NCBI GenBank assembly: GCA_004017275.1
Contig: SAKE01000001.1
Coordinates: forward strand, 434,001-498,000
DNA from: Mesorhizobium sp.
GTDB lineage: Bacteria; Pseudomonadota; Alphaproteobacteria; Rhizobiales; Rhizobiaceae
Reading direction: 5' to 3'
DNA: 64,000 bases
In this document: positions 8,485 through 16,659 of the stretch, one piece after another
Layout: every line of letters begins with the position of its first letter
How positions within the stretch are numbered: the first letter of the stretch is position 1
Made by a program: the position numbers and the translations under genes
Notes under the pieces: model-generated
Database searches by the model: none
The model's input: only the letters and a program-made list of their open reading frames with translations
Told to the model about the DNA's origin: nothing

Positions 8485-9426
8485 ATGAAAACCATGCTGA
8501 AAAGTCTGCTTGCCGCCGCGATGGTCGTGGGGTTCACGGCCGCCGCGTCGGCTGCGGGCCTGATCTCGATCATCGTCAACGATCCGGCCAACCCCTACTG
8601 GCTTACCGAGGGCAACGTCGCCAAGGCCGAGGCCGAGAAGCTCGGCTATACGGCCAATGTCGGCGCCCACAAGGGCGACACCAACACGGAAAGCAATTTG
8701 ATCGACACCGCCATCACCAACAAGTCGGTGGCGATCATTCTTGACCCGGCCAACGCCGACGGCTCTGTCGGTGCGGTGAAGAAGGCGATTGCAGCCAACA
8801 TCCCGGTTTTCCTTGTCAACGCCGAGATCAACCAGGAAGGCCTCGCCAAGGGACAGCTCGTCTCCAACAACGCGCAAGGTGCTGCGCTCGGTGCCCAGCA
8901 GTGGGTTCAGGCTGTCGGTGAAAAAGGCAAATATGTCGAACTGCTCGGCGCCCCGTCGGACAACAATGCCGCGACGCGCTCGAACGGTTACGCGACCGTG
9001 CTGAGCCAGTATCCGGATCTCGAAAAGGCCGCTTCGCAGGTCGCCAACTGGGATCGTACCCAGGGCCACGACAAGATGCAGAGCATGCTGCAGGCCAATC
9101 CCGACATCATCGCCGTGATCAGCGGCAATGACGAAATGGCTCTCGGCGCGGTTGCGGCGCTGAAGGAAGCCGGCAAGCTCGCCGGCATCAAGGTCGGCGG
9201 CTTCGACGGTTCCCCGGACGCGGTTGCTGCGATCAAGTCCGGCGAACTGCAGTATACCGTGCTTCAGCCGGTCGCCATCTTCTCGGCCAAGGCCGTGCAG
9301 CAGGCGGACTCGTTCATCAAGACGGGTGCCACCGGTGCGACGACAGAGAAGCAGCTGTTCGATTGCCTTCTCATCACCAAGGACAATGTCGACAAGTACA
9401 CCGCACCCTTCGTGCTGTCGGAATGA
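8485..9426 (+). CDS. eryG: Periplasmic erythritol-binding protein (EryG)
   Basis: A 313-residue substrate-binding protein of the ribose/galactose-binding family (Peripla_BP_4). It has a Sec signal peptide of about 23 residues ending ASA before AGLISI. Segments such as NDPANPYW, ILDPANADGSVG and GNDEMALGAVAAL are typical. The ATG at 8485 was chosen for GGAGG seven bases upstream; the ATG at 8479 is too close to it. The binding protein of the apiose importer (26357-27298) is also 313 residues and shares the C-terminal EKQL.DC pattern. Erythritol as ligand is inferred from the operon. Confidence 0.9.
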   Translation: MKTMLKSLLAAAMVVGFTAAASAAGLISIIVNDPANPYWLTEGNVAKAEAEKLGYTANVGAHKGDTNTESNLIDTAITNKSVAIILDPANADGSVGAVKKAIAANIPVFLVNAEINQEGLAKGQLVSNNAQGAALGAQQWVQAVGEKGKYVELLGAPSDNNAATRSNGYATVLSQYPDLEKAASQVANWDRTQGHDKMQSMLQANPDIIAVISGNDEMALGAVAALKEAGKLAGIKVGGFDGSPDAVAAIKSGELQYTVLQPVAIFSAKAVQQADSFIKTGATGATTEKQLFDCLLITKDNVDKYTAPFVLSE

Positions 9427-9433
9427 AACCTGC

Positions 9434-9463
9434 GCAGGGGGTGTCCTTGCGGACACTCCCTGC
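9434..9463 (+). terminator. Strong intercistronic hairpin between eryG and eryA
   Basis: GCAGGGGGTGTCC pairs with GGACACTCCCTGC across a TTGC loop (13 pairs, one G-T wobble) eight bases after the eryG stop; CTCTTCT follows. It probably stabilises the eryEFG mRNA or partly ends transcription so that importer and enzymes are made at different levels. Confidence 0.65.
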
Positions 9464-9524
9464 CTCTTCTACGGCTTGAGACCCTCCTTGTGAACCGCCT
9501 TTGCAACCAAACGGAATTCACGGC

Positions 9525-11084
9525 ATGAAAGACCTGCTGATCGGCATCGACGCGGGAACGTCGGTGATCAAATCGGTTGCTTTCGATTTGTCCGGACGGC
9601 AGCTCGCCATGACGTCTGTGCCCAACAGCTTCGTCACGCTGGAAGGTGGCGGCGTCGAGCAGGACCTCGACCAGACCTGGCACGACATGGCGCGGACCGT
9701 TCGCGATCTCGCGGCCAAAATCCCCGACCTCGCGCAACGAACGGCGGCGGTTGCCATCACCGGGCAGGGCGACGGAACCTGGCTGATCGATGGCGAAGGC
9801 TTGCCTGTCGCGCGCGCCTGGCTGTGGCTCGACGCCCGCGCCGGACATCTGGTCGACGAGATGCGCGCCGATCCCCGGGATCGCAGGCGATTTGCGCTGA
9901 CCGGCACCGGGCTTAATTCCTGCCAGCAGGGTGCCCAGCTTGCCTTCATGAAAAAGAACCATCCCGACATGCTGGAGCGAGCGGCAACCGCACTGCATTG
10001 CAAGGATTGGCTCTACTTCAAGATGACGGGCGAACGAGCCACCGATCCCTCCGAGGGAACCTTCACCTTCGGCGATTTTCGTTCGCGCAGCTATTCCGAC
10101 GAAGCCCTCGACATCCTGGATCTGACGACACATCGCCGCCTGTTGCCGCCCATGCTCGAAGGCACCACCGATCATCATCCGCTGTCGCGACCGGCGGCAC
10201 GAGAGACCGGGTTGCTCGAAGGCACGCCGGTTGTGTTGGGTTACGTGGATATGGTCATGACGGCTCTCGGAGCCGGCCTCTATGATCCCTCAGGCAATGT
10301 CGGCTGCACGGTCATCGGCTCGACCGGCATACACACGCGCTTTGCCGCCACTCCCGACGATGTCGTGCTGAACGACAATGGCTCCGGCTACACGATCGCC
10401 ATGCCTATTCCAGGCGCCTTTGCACAATTGCAGTCCAACATGGCGGCGACGCTCAACATAGACTGGCTGCTTGGCCTTGCGCGCGACGTGCTCGCCACGG
10501 CTGGCGGCAAACCTTCTCATGACGAGCTGTTGAAAGCCCTCGATGCTTGGGTGGAAGGATCGGAGCCGGGATCGCTGATCTACCAGCCTTACATATCGCT
10601 CGCTGGCGAAAGAGGGCCGTTCGTCGACCCTGATGCGCGTGCGGGCTTTATCGGCCTTTCGGTCAAGCACGGCTTTGGCGACCTGGCACGCGCCGTGCTT
10701 GAAGGATTGGCCTTTGCGGCGCGCGATTGCTACCAGGCGATGGGCGCCGTGCCGAGCGAGATCCGGCTGTCGGGCGGCGCCGCACGCAGCCCGTCTCTGC
10801 GTCGCATCATCGCGGCGGCTACCCGGGCGCAGGTGCGGACCAGCAGCCGCCAGGAAGCCGGCGCTGCGGGTGCCGCGATGATGGCCGCTGTCGGCCTCGG
10901 CGTCTACGGCTCCATGGAAGACTGCGCCGCCGAGTGGGTGACACCGCTTCTTGGGGATTGCGATGCCTATGATGACGCGCTTTCGCAAACCTACGATGCG
11001 CTCTTCCCTTCCTTCGTCGCGGCGCACCGGGCGCTGCGGCCGGTGTGGAAGAGCATGGCGCACCGCACAGGAGCAAAATCTTGA
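9525..11084 (+). CDS. eryA: Erythritol kinase (EryA)
   Basis: A 519-residue FGGY kinase that phosphorylates erythritol with ATP to the substrate of EryB. The N-terminal phosphate loop is DLLIGIDAGTSVIKS (residues about 3-17) and the C-terminal domain carries LSGGAARSPSLRR and the GAAGAAMMAAVGLG helix. The ATG at 9525 starts just before the conserved strand. The ribosome binding site is weak, consistent with a break after the hairpin at 9434-9463. The stop overlaps the TTG start of eryB. The assignment rests on synteny with eryB, eryC and eryD as well as family; kinases of other tetritols or pentitols look similar. Confidence 0.9.
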   Translation: MKDLLIGIDAGTSVIKSVAFDLSGRQLAMTSVPNSFVTLEGGGVEQDLDQTWHDMARTVRDLAAKIPDLAQRTAAVAITGQGDGTWLIDGEGLPVARAWLWLDARAGHLVDEMRADPRDRRRFALTGTGLNSCQQGAQLAFMKKNHPDMLERAATALHCKDWLYFKMTGERATDPSEGTFTFGDFRSRSYSDEALDILDLTTHRRLLPPMLEGTTDHHPLSRPAARETGLLEGTPVVLGYVDMVMTALGAGLYDPSGNVGCTVIGSTGIHTRFAATPDDVVLNDNGSGYTIAMPIPGAFAQLQSNMAATLNIDWLLGLARDVLATAGGKPSHDELLKALDAWVEGSEPGSLIYQPYISLAGERGPFVDPDARAGFIGLSVKHGFGDLARAVLEGLAFAARDCYQAMGAVPSEIRLSGGAARSPSLRRIIAAATRAQVRTSSRQEAGAAGAAMMAAVGLGVYGSMEDCAAEWVTPLLGDCDAYDDALSQTYDALFPSFVAAHRALRPVWKSMAHRTGAKS

Positions 11085-12598
11085 GCACCACAACAGATGT
11101 CGTCGATCTCTTCGTGATTGGCGGCGGCGTCAATGGGGCAGGCATAGCGCGCGACGCGGCCGGTCGCGGGCTGTCCGTTATCCTGTGCGAAAAGGACGAT
11201 CTCGCGCAAGGCACCAGCTCGCGCTCCGGCAAGCTCGTGCATGGCGGCCTGCGCTACCTCGAATATTATGAATTCAGGCTGGTTCGCGAAGCGCTGATCG
11301 AACGCGAGGTCCTGCTCGAAGCGGCGCCGCACATCATCTGGCCCATGCGCTTCGTTCTTCCGCACAGCCCGCAAGACAGGCCGGCATGGCTGGTCCGACT
11401 CGGCCTGTTTCTCTACGACCACCTTGGCGGCCGCAAACGGCTGCCGGGGACAAGAACGCTTGATCTGAGGACGGCGCCGGAAGGGGTACCGATCAAGGGC
11501 GAATTCAGGCGCGGTTTCGAATATTCCGACTGCTGGGTCGACGATGCGCGCCTGGTGCTGCTCAACGCGCTCGACGCCAGGCAGCGCGGCGCCAGGGTGC
11601 TGACGCGCACAGCCTGTGTCGCGGCGCGCCGTAAAGACGGACTGTGGTCGATCGACATGCAGGACGGCCGCACGGGCGCCGTCACGAAAGTCCGCGCGCG
11701 CGCGCTCATCAACGCGGCAGGCCCATGGGTCAACGACATTGTCAGCCGCGTCGCCGGGCAGAATTCCACCCGCAATGTTCGTCTGGTGAAAGGCAGCCAT
11801 ATCGTCGTGCCCAAATTCTGGGAGGGACGGCAGGCCTATCTCATCCAGAACAGCGACAAGCGGGTGATCTTCGTCAACCCGTATGAGAACGATCTGGCGC
11901 TGATCGGCACGACCGACATTCCCTACGAAGGCAGGCCCGAGGAAGTGGCCGCCGAGGCCAGCGAGATCGATTATCTGATCAAGGTGGTCAATCGCTATTT
12001 CAAGCGGCAACTGACGCCACAGGACGTGGTCTACAGTTTCTCCGGCGTGCGTCCGCTCTATGACGACAATGCCGACAATCCAAGCGCGGTGACGCGCGAC
12101 TATATTTTCGAACTCGACGCCTCCAATGGCAACGCGCCGCTGCTTTCGGTATTCGGCGGCAAGATCACCACCTTCCGCAAGCTCTCTGAACATGCGCTGG
12201 AAAAGATACAGCCGTTCTTTCCGACGATGAAGAAGGCCTGGACGGCCAAAATTCCCTTGCCGGGAGGCGACCTTCCCAATGCGGATTTCGAGCAGTTCCT
12301 GAGCGATCTGCATGCCGAGTTTTCGTGGCTCAGCCCGTCGCTGGTGAAGCACTACGCTCGAACCTACGGCACCCGGGCCAGACAATTGCTTGCCGGTGCG
12401 CAAAGCGAGGCGGATCTCGGCCGCCGCTTCGGTCCCGATCTGTATGAGCGGGAGGCAAGATTCCTGGTCGAAACCGAATGGGCAAGCACTCCTGCCGACA
12501 TCCTGGAACGGCGCACCAAACATGGCTTGCACATCGATGCGGCCGAGCGGAAGACCTTTGAAGACTGGTTCTCTAACATAATGGCGACGGCGGACTGA
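11081..12598 (+). CDS. eryB: Erythritol-phosphate dehydrogenase, FAD-dependent (EryB)
   Basis: A 505-residue GlpD-family flavoprotein that oxidises the EryA product to erythrulose phosphate. It has the FAD fold DLFVIGGGVNGAG (residues about 8-20), SRSGKLVHGGLRYLE, and INAAGPWVND. The TTG at 11081 was chosen because AGGAG lies seven bases upstream, it overlaps the eryA stop as TTGA, and it places the FAD motif at the usual distance. Electrons are expected to go to the respiratory chain. It resembles sn-glycerol-3-phosphate dehydrogenase, but the ery synteny settles the role. Confidence 0.9.
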   Translation: MSTTTDVVDLFVIGGGVNGAGIARDAAGRGLSVILCEKDDLAQGTSSRSGKLVHGGLRYLEYYEFRLVREALIEREVLLEAAPHIIWPMRFVLPHSPQDRPAWLVRLGLFLYDHLGGRKRLPGTRTLDLRTAPEGVPIKGEFRRGFEYSDCWVDDARLVLLNALDARQRGARVLTRTACVAARRKDGLWSIDMQDGRTGAVTKVRARALINAAGPWVNDIVSRVAGQNSTRNVRLVKGSHIVVPKFWEGRQAYLIQNSDKRVIFVNPYENDLALIGTTDIPYEGRPEEVAAEASEIDYLIKVVNRYFKRQLTPQDVVYSFSGVRPLYDDNADNPSAVTRDYIFELDASNGNAPLLSVFGGKITTFRKLSEHALEKIQPFFPTMKKAWTAKIPLPGGDLPNADFEQFLSDLHAEFSWLSPSLVKHYARTYGTRARQLLAGAQSEADLGRRFGPDLYEREARFLVETEWASTPADILERRTKHGLHIDAAERKTFEDWFSNIMATAD

Positions 12599-13536
12599 TG
12601 GCCTTCACGCTTTCCCTCAACACCAACCCGCTGGTCAACCGCTTCGCCGATCCGGACGATCTGATCGACGCCATTGCCTACGGCATCGGCATCCGCGACG
12701 TGCAATTGACGCATGAATTCGTCAACCCGGGCTGGCCGGCGGCGACGATTGCCAAATTCCTGCGCCTGTTCAACAGCGCGCTTTCGCGGACCGGTGTCAG
12801 GATCACGTCCGGCATGACCGGACCCTATGGCCGGCTCAATCATTTCGGCCACCCGGACGCGGATGTCCGGCGCTACTATGTCGACTGGTTCAAGACCTTC
12901 GCCGACATTTCCGCCGAACTTGGCGCATCGGGCATGGGCACGCAGTTCGCCATCTTCACCTACAAGGACTTTGACGATCCGCAACGGCGGGCGGCACTGC
13001 TCGACATCGCACTCGAAAGCTGGCGCGAGGTGGCCGAACACGCCAAGGCAGCAGGTCTCGCCTATCTGTTCTGGGAGCCAATGTCGGTCGGCCGCGAGTT
13101 CGGCCACACAATCGAAAGCTGCGCCACGCTGCAAGGCGCGATCGACGCGGCGAAGCTGCCCATACCGATGAAGATGATGGTCGACATCGACCATGGCGAC
13201 GTCACTTCACCCAACCCTGCCGACACCGATCCCTATGCTTGGGCCAAGGCGTTTCCATTGCAATCGCCGATCATCCACATCAAGCAGTCCTCCATGAACA
13301 AGGGCGGCCACTGGCCGTTCACGGCCGCCTACAACAAGGATGGCCGCATAGTGCCGCAGAAGCTGCTGGACGCGGTTAGGCAGGGCGGTGGAACCGACAA
13401 CGAAATTTGCCTTGAGCTTTCCTTCAGGGAGAGGGAACCAGTCGACCATCAGGTTATCGAGATGATCCGCGAGTCGGTGGATTTCTGGGCGCCTCATATC
13501 GACAGCGGTCGCGACAGTCTCAAGCCCCGGGCCTGA
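12598..13536 (+). CDS. eryC: Erythrulose-phosphate epimerase/isomerase, TIM-barrel (EryC)
   Basis: A 312-residue protein of the xylose-isomerase-like TIM-barrel family. Metal-site candidates are a Glu in YLFWEPMS, the Asp/His pair in MVDIDHGD, a His in IIHIKQ and a Glu in CLELSF. In Brucella EryC converts D-erythrulose 1-phosphate to L-erythrulose 1-phosphate. Its ATG shares one base with the eryB stop (TGATG). It links the kinase/dehydrogenase steps to the two isomerases that follow, and its product is the same compound expected from OiaX in the apiose branch. Confidence 0.9.
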   Translation: MAFTLSLNTNPLVNRFADPDDLIDAIAYGIGIRDVQLTHEFVNPGWPAATIAKFLRLFNSALSRTGVRITSGMTGPYGRLNHFGHPDADVRRYYVDWFKTFADISAELGASGMGTQFAIFTYKDFDDPQRRAALLDIALESWREVAEHAKAAGLAYLFWEPMSVGREFGHTIESCATLQGAIDAAKLPIPMKMMVDIDHGDVTSPNPADTDPYAWAKAFPLQSPIIHIKQSSMNKGGHWPFTAAYNKDGRIVPQKLLDAVRQGGGTDNEICLELSFREREPVDHQVIEMIRESVDFWAPHIDSGRDSLKPRA

Positions 13537-13593
13537 GCGAATACGTCGCCCGAAAGCCGGCTTCGGCCGCAAAAGTATCGAAGGAGAAAACGA

Positions 13594-14361
13594 ATGGCCC
13601 CATATTGGGTCGGCACGAGCTGGAAGATGAACAAGACGCTTGCCGAGGCGTTGCAGTTTGCCGATGCGTTGGCGGCTTTCGTGCCTGACTTCGATCAGGC
13701 GATACAGCCTTTCGTCATTCCGCCGTTCACCGCCGCGCGTCAGGTCAAGGCGGCGCTTGCCGACACCCGCGTAAAGGTCGGCGCCCAGAACATGCATTGG
13801 GCCGATGCGGGTGCCTGGACGGGTGAGGTTTCGCCAGTGATGTTGAAAGACTGCGGGCTGGATGTGATCGAACTCGGCCATAGCGAGCGCCGCGAGCATT
13901 TCGGCGAAACGGACGCGACTGTGGGATTGAAAACGGCGGCTGCTGTCAGACACGGCTTCGTGCCGCTGATCTGCGTCGGCGAGACGCTGGCCGAGCGTGA
14001 ATCCGGCCGCGCGGAGGCGGTGTTGACGGCGCAGGTTCTCGGCGCGCTGCAAGAGTTGAGTGGCGATCAACTGAGCGCAGAAATCCTCTTTGCCTACGAG
14101 CCTGTCTGGGCGATCGGCGAAAAGGGCATCCCCGCAAGCGCCGACTATGCCGACAAGCAGCAGGCGCTGATCAAGAAGGTTGCCGCTGACCGACTGCCGG
14201 CTGCCCCGCCTGTACTTTACGGCGGCAGCGTCAATCCCGGCAACGCGGCCGAATTGATCGGCCAGCCGCATGTCGACGGCCTGTTCATCGGACGCTCGGC
14301 GTGGCAAGCGGAAGGCTATATCGACATTCTGAAGAGAGCGTCGGCCGCCATCGCGCGCTGA
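13594..14361 (+). CDS. eryH: L-erythrulose-1-phosphate isomerase, triosephosphate-isomerase-like (EryH)
   Basis: A 255-residue TIM homologue with the catalytic Lys in SWKMNK, His in ELGHSERR and Glu in [10 protein letters not shown] all kept. The phosphate loop is GGSVNP, and the C-terminal loop reads [12 protein letters not shown] rather than the VGGASL of glycolytic TIM, as in tetrulose-phosphate isomerases. In Brucella EryH converts L-erythrulose 1-phosphate to D-erythrulose 4-phosphate. GAAGGAG precedes the start, 57 bases after eryC. It is often annotated as a second tpiA; ordinary TIM side activity cannot be excluded. Confidence 0.9.
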   Translation: MAPYWVGTSWKMNKTLAEALQFADALAAFVPDFDQAIQPFVIPPFTAARQVKAALADTRVKVGAQNMHWADAGAWTGEVSPVMLKDCGLDVIELGHSERREHFGETDATVGLKTAAAVRHGFVPLICVGETLAERESGRAEAVLTAQVLGALQELSGDQLSAEILFAYEPVWAIGEKGIPASADYADKQQALIKKVAADRLPAAPPVLYGGSVNPGNAAELIGQPHVDGLFIGRSAWQAEGYIDILKRASAAIAR

Positions 14362-14390
14362 CTGCCAACGAAGCAAAGGAGTTCATCATC

Positions 14391-14828
14391 ATGAAGATCG
14401 CACTTGGAGCCGATAGCGCCGGCAAGCCGTTGCTCGACGTCATCGCCAAGCATCTCGCCACCAAACCCGAACTGCAGGTCGTCGACCTGAGCCAGAGCGG
14501 ATTCTATGCCGACATCGCCGCCTCGGTCGGCCACGAAATTCTCGACGGCAACTACGACCGGGCCATCCTGTTTTGCGGCACCGGCATCGGCGTCAGTATC
14601 TCCGCCAACAAGGTCCCGGGCATTCGCGCCGCATTGACCCATGATACCTATTCCGCCGAGCGCGCCGCCAAGTCCAACAACGCCCAGATCATCACCATGG
14701 GTGCCCGCGTCATCGGTCCCGAATTGGCGAAATCGATCGCCGATGCATGGCTGGCCTCGGAGTTCGATCCGAATGGCCCCTCTGCCGCGAACGTCCAGGC
14801 CGTCGATAAGCTCGACGCCAAGCGCTGA
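14391..14828 (+). CDS. eryI: D-erythrulose-4-phosphate isomerase, RpiB-like (EryI)
   Basis: A 145-residue RpiB/LacAB-type sugar-phosphate isomerase. The catalytic Cys is in [15 protein letters not shown] (about residue 60), followed by the [10 protein letters not shown] and [12 protein letters not shown] signatures. In Brucella EryI turns D-erythrulose 4-phosphate into D-erythrose 4-phosphate for the pentose phosphate pathway. AAAGGAG precedes the ATG. It is the last gene of the operon and meets dhaL tail to tail with a 24-base gap and no clear terminator. Confidence 0.9.
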   Translation: MKIALGADSAGKPLLDVIAKHLATKPELQVVDLSQSGFYADIAASVGHEILDGNYDRAILFCGTGIGVSISANKVPGIRAALTHDTYSAERAAKSNNAQIITMGARVIGPELAKSIADAWLASEFDPNGPSAANVQAVDKLDAKR

Positions 14829-14852
14829 AAGATGTGGGCGGGTTGCTGCTGA

Positions 14853-15494
14853 TCAGTCGGTCAGGGCGTCCCGCATCGCCTCGATCACGGTCACGGCGGA
14901 TGCGGCGCCTGGGTCCGTATGGCCAAGCGAGCGCTCGCCAAGGCGCGATGCCCGGCCTTTGGTGGCGACCATCGACTTGGTCGCTTCCGCACCTGCTTTT
15001 GCCGCCTGCGCTGCGGCCTCGAGGCTGCCCGCCAGATCCTTGCCGGACGCCAGCGTTTCGCCTGCCGCTTGGGCGGCTGGCGCCCATGCATCGATCATCG
15101 TCTTTTCGCCAGGTTCCGCCTTGCCGCGATCCTGAATGCCCTTGGCCATCGCCTGGAACAGGGCGACCACGTCCCCGTCGTCAAGCATTGCCCTGCCCTT
15201 GACGGCCGCCGCGCCGCGCATGAACGCGGTCGCATAGAGCGGACCCGAGGAGGCGCCGACCGCATTCAGGAACGATTTTGCCGCGGTGTTGAGCAAGGTG
15301 GTCGGATCCGTGGCTCCGGCATCCAGTGCGACAACCGCATCGCGTGCTGCGGAAAATCCAAGCTCCATCGCAATACCGTGGTCGGCATCGCCGATAACCC
15401 CGTCAAGCGCGCATAGCCTGTCCCTGTCCGCTGACATGGCGGTTGCGATTGTTGCGAACATCGCAACAAGGCGGGCGGTGTCGATTGTCGTCAT
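14853..15494 (-). CDS. dhaL: DhaL subunit of a dihydroxyacetone- or erythrulose-type kinase
   Basis: A 213-residue all-helical nucleotide-binding subunit. It keeps the metal/nucleotide motif as GDADHG (GDGDHG is more usual), the ASSGPLYATAF segment, KTMIDAW and the C-terminal GRASRLGERSLGHTDPGA signature. With DhaK it transfers phosphate to dihydroxyacetone or a similar ketose. No PTS-type DhaM gene is nearby, which favours an ATP-dependent enzyme. It lies just after dhaK on the same strand (26-base gap). Its place between the erythritol and apiose genes suggests L-erythrulose as a substrate (inference). Confidence 0.87.
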   Translation of the reverse strand: MTTIDTARLVAMFATIATAMSADRDRLCALDGVIGDADHGIAMELGFSAARDAVVALDAGATDPTTLLNTAAKSFLNAVGASSGPLYATAFMRGAAAVKGRAMLDDGDVVALFQAMAKGIQDRGKAEPGEKTMIDAWAPAAQAAGETLASGKDLAGSLEAAAQAAKAGAEATKSMVATKGRASRLGERSLGHTDPGAASAVTVIEAMRDALTD

Positions 15495-15520
15495 GTCTTC
15501 GTCCTTGCCGCGGAGCAGGT

Positions 15521-16528
15521 TTAATCGGCGCGAAACATCGCGCAGTCGCAGGGGTGGTCCAGCATCGTCTGCAACTCGCTGTCCAGTTGATGCAGAGTGA
15601 TCGAGGCACCGGCCATTTCGAGCGAGGTGCAGTAATTGCCGACCCAGGTCGCGTGGATGGGTACACCGATGTCGTCGAGCCTCTGCTTCACCCGCCTGTT
15701 CATGATGTAGAGTTCCATCAGCGGCGTCGAGCCGAGTGAGTTGACCAGCAAGGCGACCTTGTCGCCGCGCGTAGGCGCCATCTCGTCGAGGATCCTGTCC
15801 AGCATCTCGTCGGTGATCTCGTTGGCTGTCTTCAGCTTGCCGCGCGCTATGCCCGGTTCGCCATGGATGCCCATGCCGATTTCCATCTCGTCCGGCCCGA
15901 TCTCGAAATTCGGCCGGCGGGTCTGCGGTAGCGAACAGGGCGACAGCGCCACGCCCATGGTGAAGGTGTGGTCATTGGCCTTGCCGGCGATACGCTCGCA
16001 TTCGTCGAACGACAGCATCCGGTCGCTGGCAGCACCCGCCGCCTTGAAGATGAAGAAATTGCCGGCAACGCCGCGCCTCTTTTGCCGCTGGTCGCGTGGT
16101 GCCGAGGCGACGTCGTCGGTGCTCAGCACCGTGCGCACCTCGATGTCGTCCATAGCTGCCATCTCGGCAGCCATGTCGAAATTCATCACGTCGCCGGCAT
16201 AGTTGCCATACATGAACAGCACACCGGCGCCGCCGCTGACCGCCTTGGCGCATTCGAGGATCGGATCTGGCGGTGGCGAGGCAAAGACATTGCCGATGGC
16301 CGCCGCGTCAGCCAACCCCTTGCCGACGAAGCCGAGAAAGCTCGGCTCATGGCCCGAGCCGCCGCCAATAACGAGGCCCACCTTGCCCTGGCGCGGTCCG
16401 TCGCGGGCGATGATGGAGCGTGGACTGCCGTCCACGCCTTTGAGATGGCGGGGATGCGCTGCCAGGATGCCTTCCAGCATCTCGTCGACGGCGCGGTTGC
16501 CATCGTTGATGATCTTCTTGGTCTGCAC
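15521..16528 (-). CDS. dhaK: DhaK subunit of a dihydroxyacetone- or erythrulose-type kinase
   Basis: A 335-residue substrate-binding subunit with the GLVIGGGSGHEPSF signature near residue 53, the MYGNYAGDVMNF segment, and the His that covalently holds the ketose in GMGIHGEPG (about residue 220). The start is a GTG at 16528 with GGGAGG seven bases upstream; no better ATG exists. L-erythrulose kinases of tetritol pathways belong to this family and make L-erythrulose 1-phosphate, the substrate of EryH, so a tetrulose kinase role fits the location. Plain dihydroxyacetone kinase is the alternative. Confidence 0.87.
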   Translation of the reverse strand: MQTKKIINDGNRAVDEMLEGILAAHPRHLKGVDGSPRSIIARDGPRQGKVGLVIGGGSGHEPSFLGFVGKGLADAAAIGNVFASPPPDPILECAKAVSGGAGVLFMYGNYAGDVMNFDMAAEMAAMDDIEVRTVLSTDDVASAPRDQRQKRRGVAGNFFIFKAAGAASDRMLSFDECERIAGKANDHTFTMGVALSPCSLPQTRRPNFEIGPDEMEIGMGIHGEPGIARGKLKTANEITDEMLDRILDEMAPTRGDKVALLVNSLGSTPLMELYIMNRRVKQRLDDIGVPIHATWVGNYCTSLEMAGASITLHQLDSELQTMLDHPCDCAMFRAD

Positions 16529-16564
16529 CCGGCATCCTCCCGATTTCGGTATTTTCGCAGATAG

Positions 16565-16581
16565 TACCGGGTGTTACCGGG
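16565..16581. promoter_or_regulatory. Helically phased direct repeats upstream of dhaK
   Basis: TACCGGG occurs at 16565-16571 and again at 16575-16581, one helical turn apart, 37 bases before the dhaK start. This spacing suits a regulator bound to one face of the DNA; no regulator is assigned. Confidence 0.35.
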
Positions 16582-16659
16582 ATTTCCACCTGGCAAAGGC
16601 GTATTTCGCGTATCGAAGTGTTCTCGCGTAGCGGCACCTGAATCCGGGCGCTGGTTGGT

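Noticed and set aside
13537..13593. GCCGGCTTCGGC hairpin between eryC and eryH as a terminator
   Set aside because: The stem is only four pairs and eryH has its own good ribosome binding site; the genes are probably co-transcribed.
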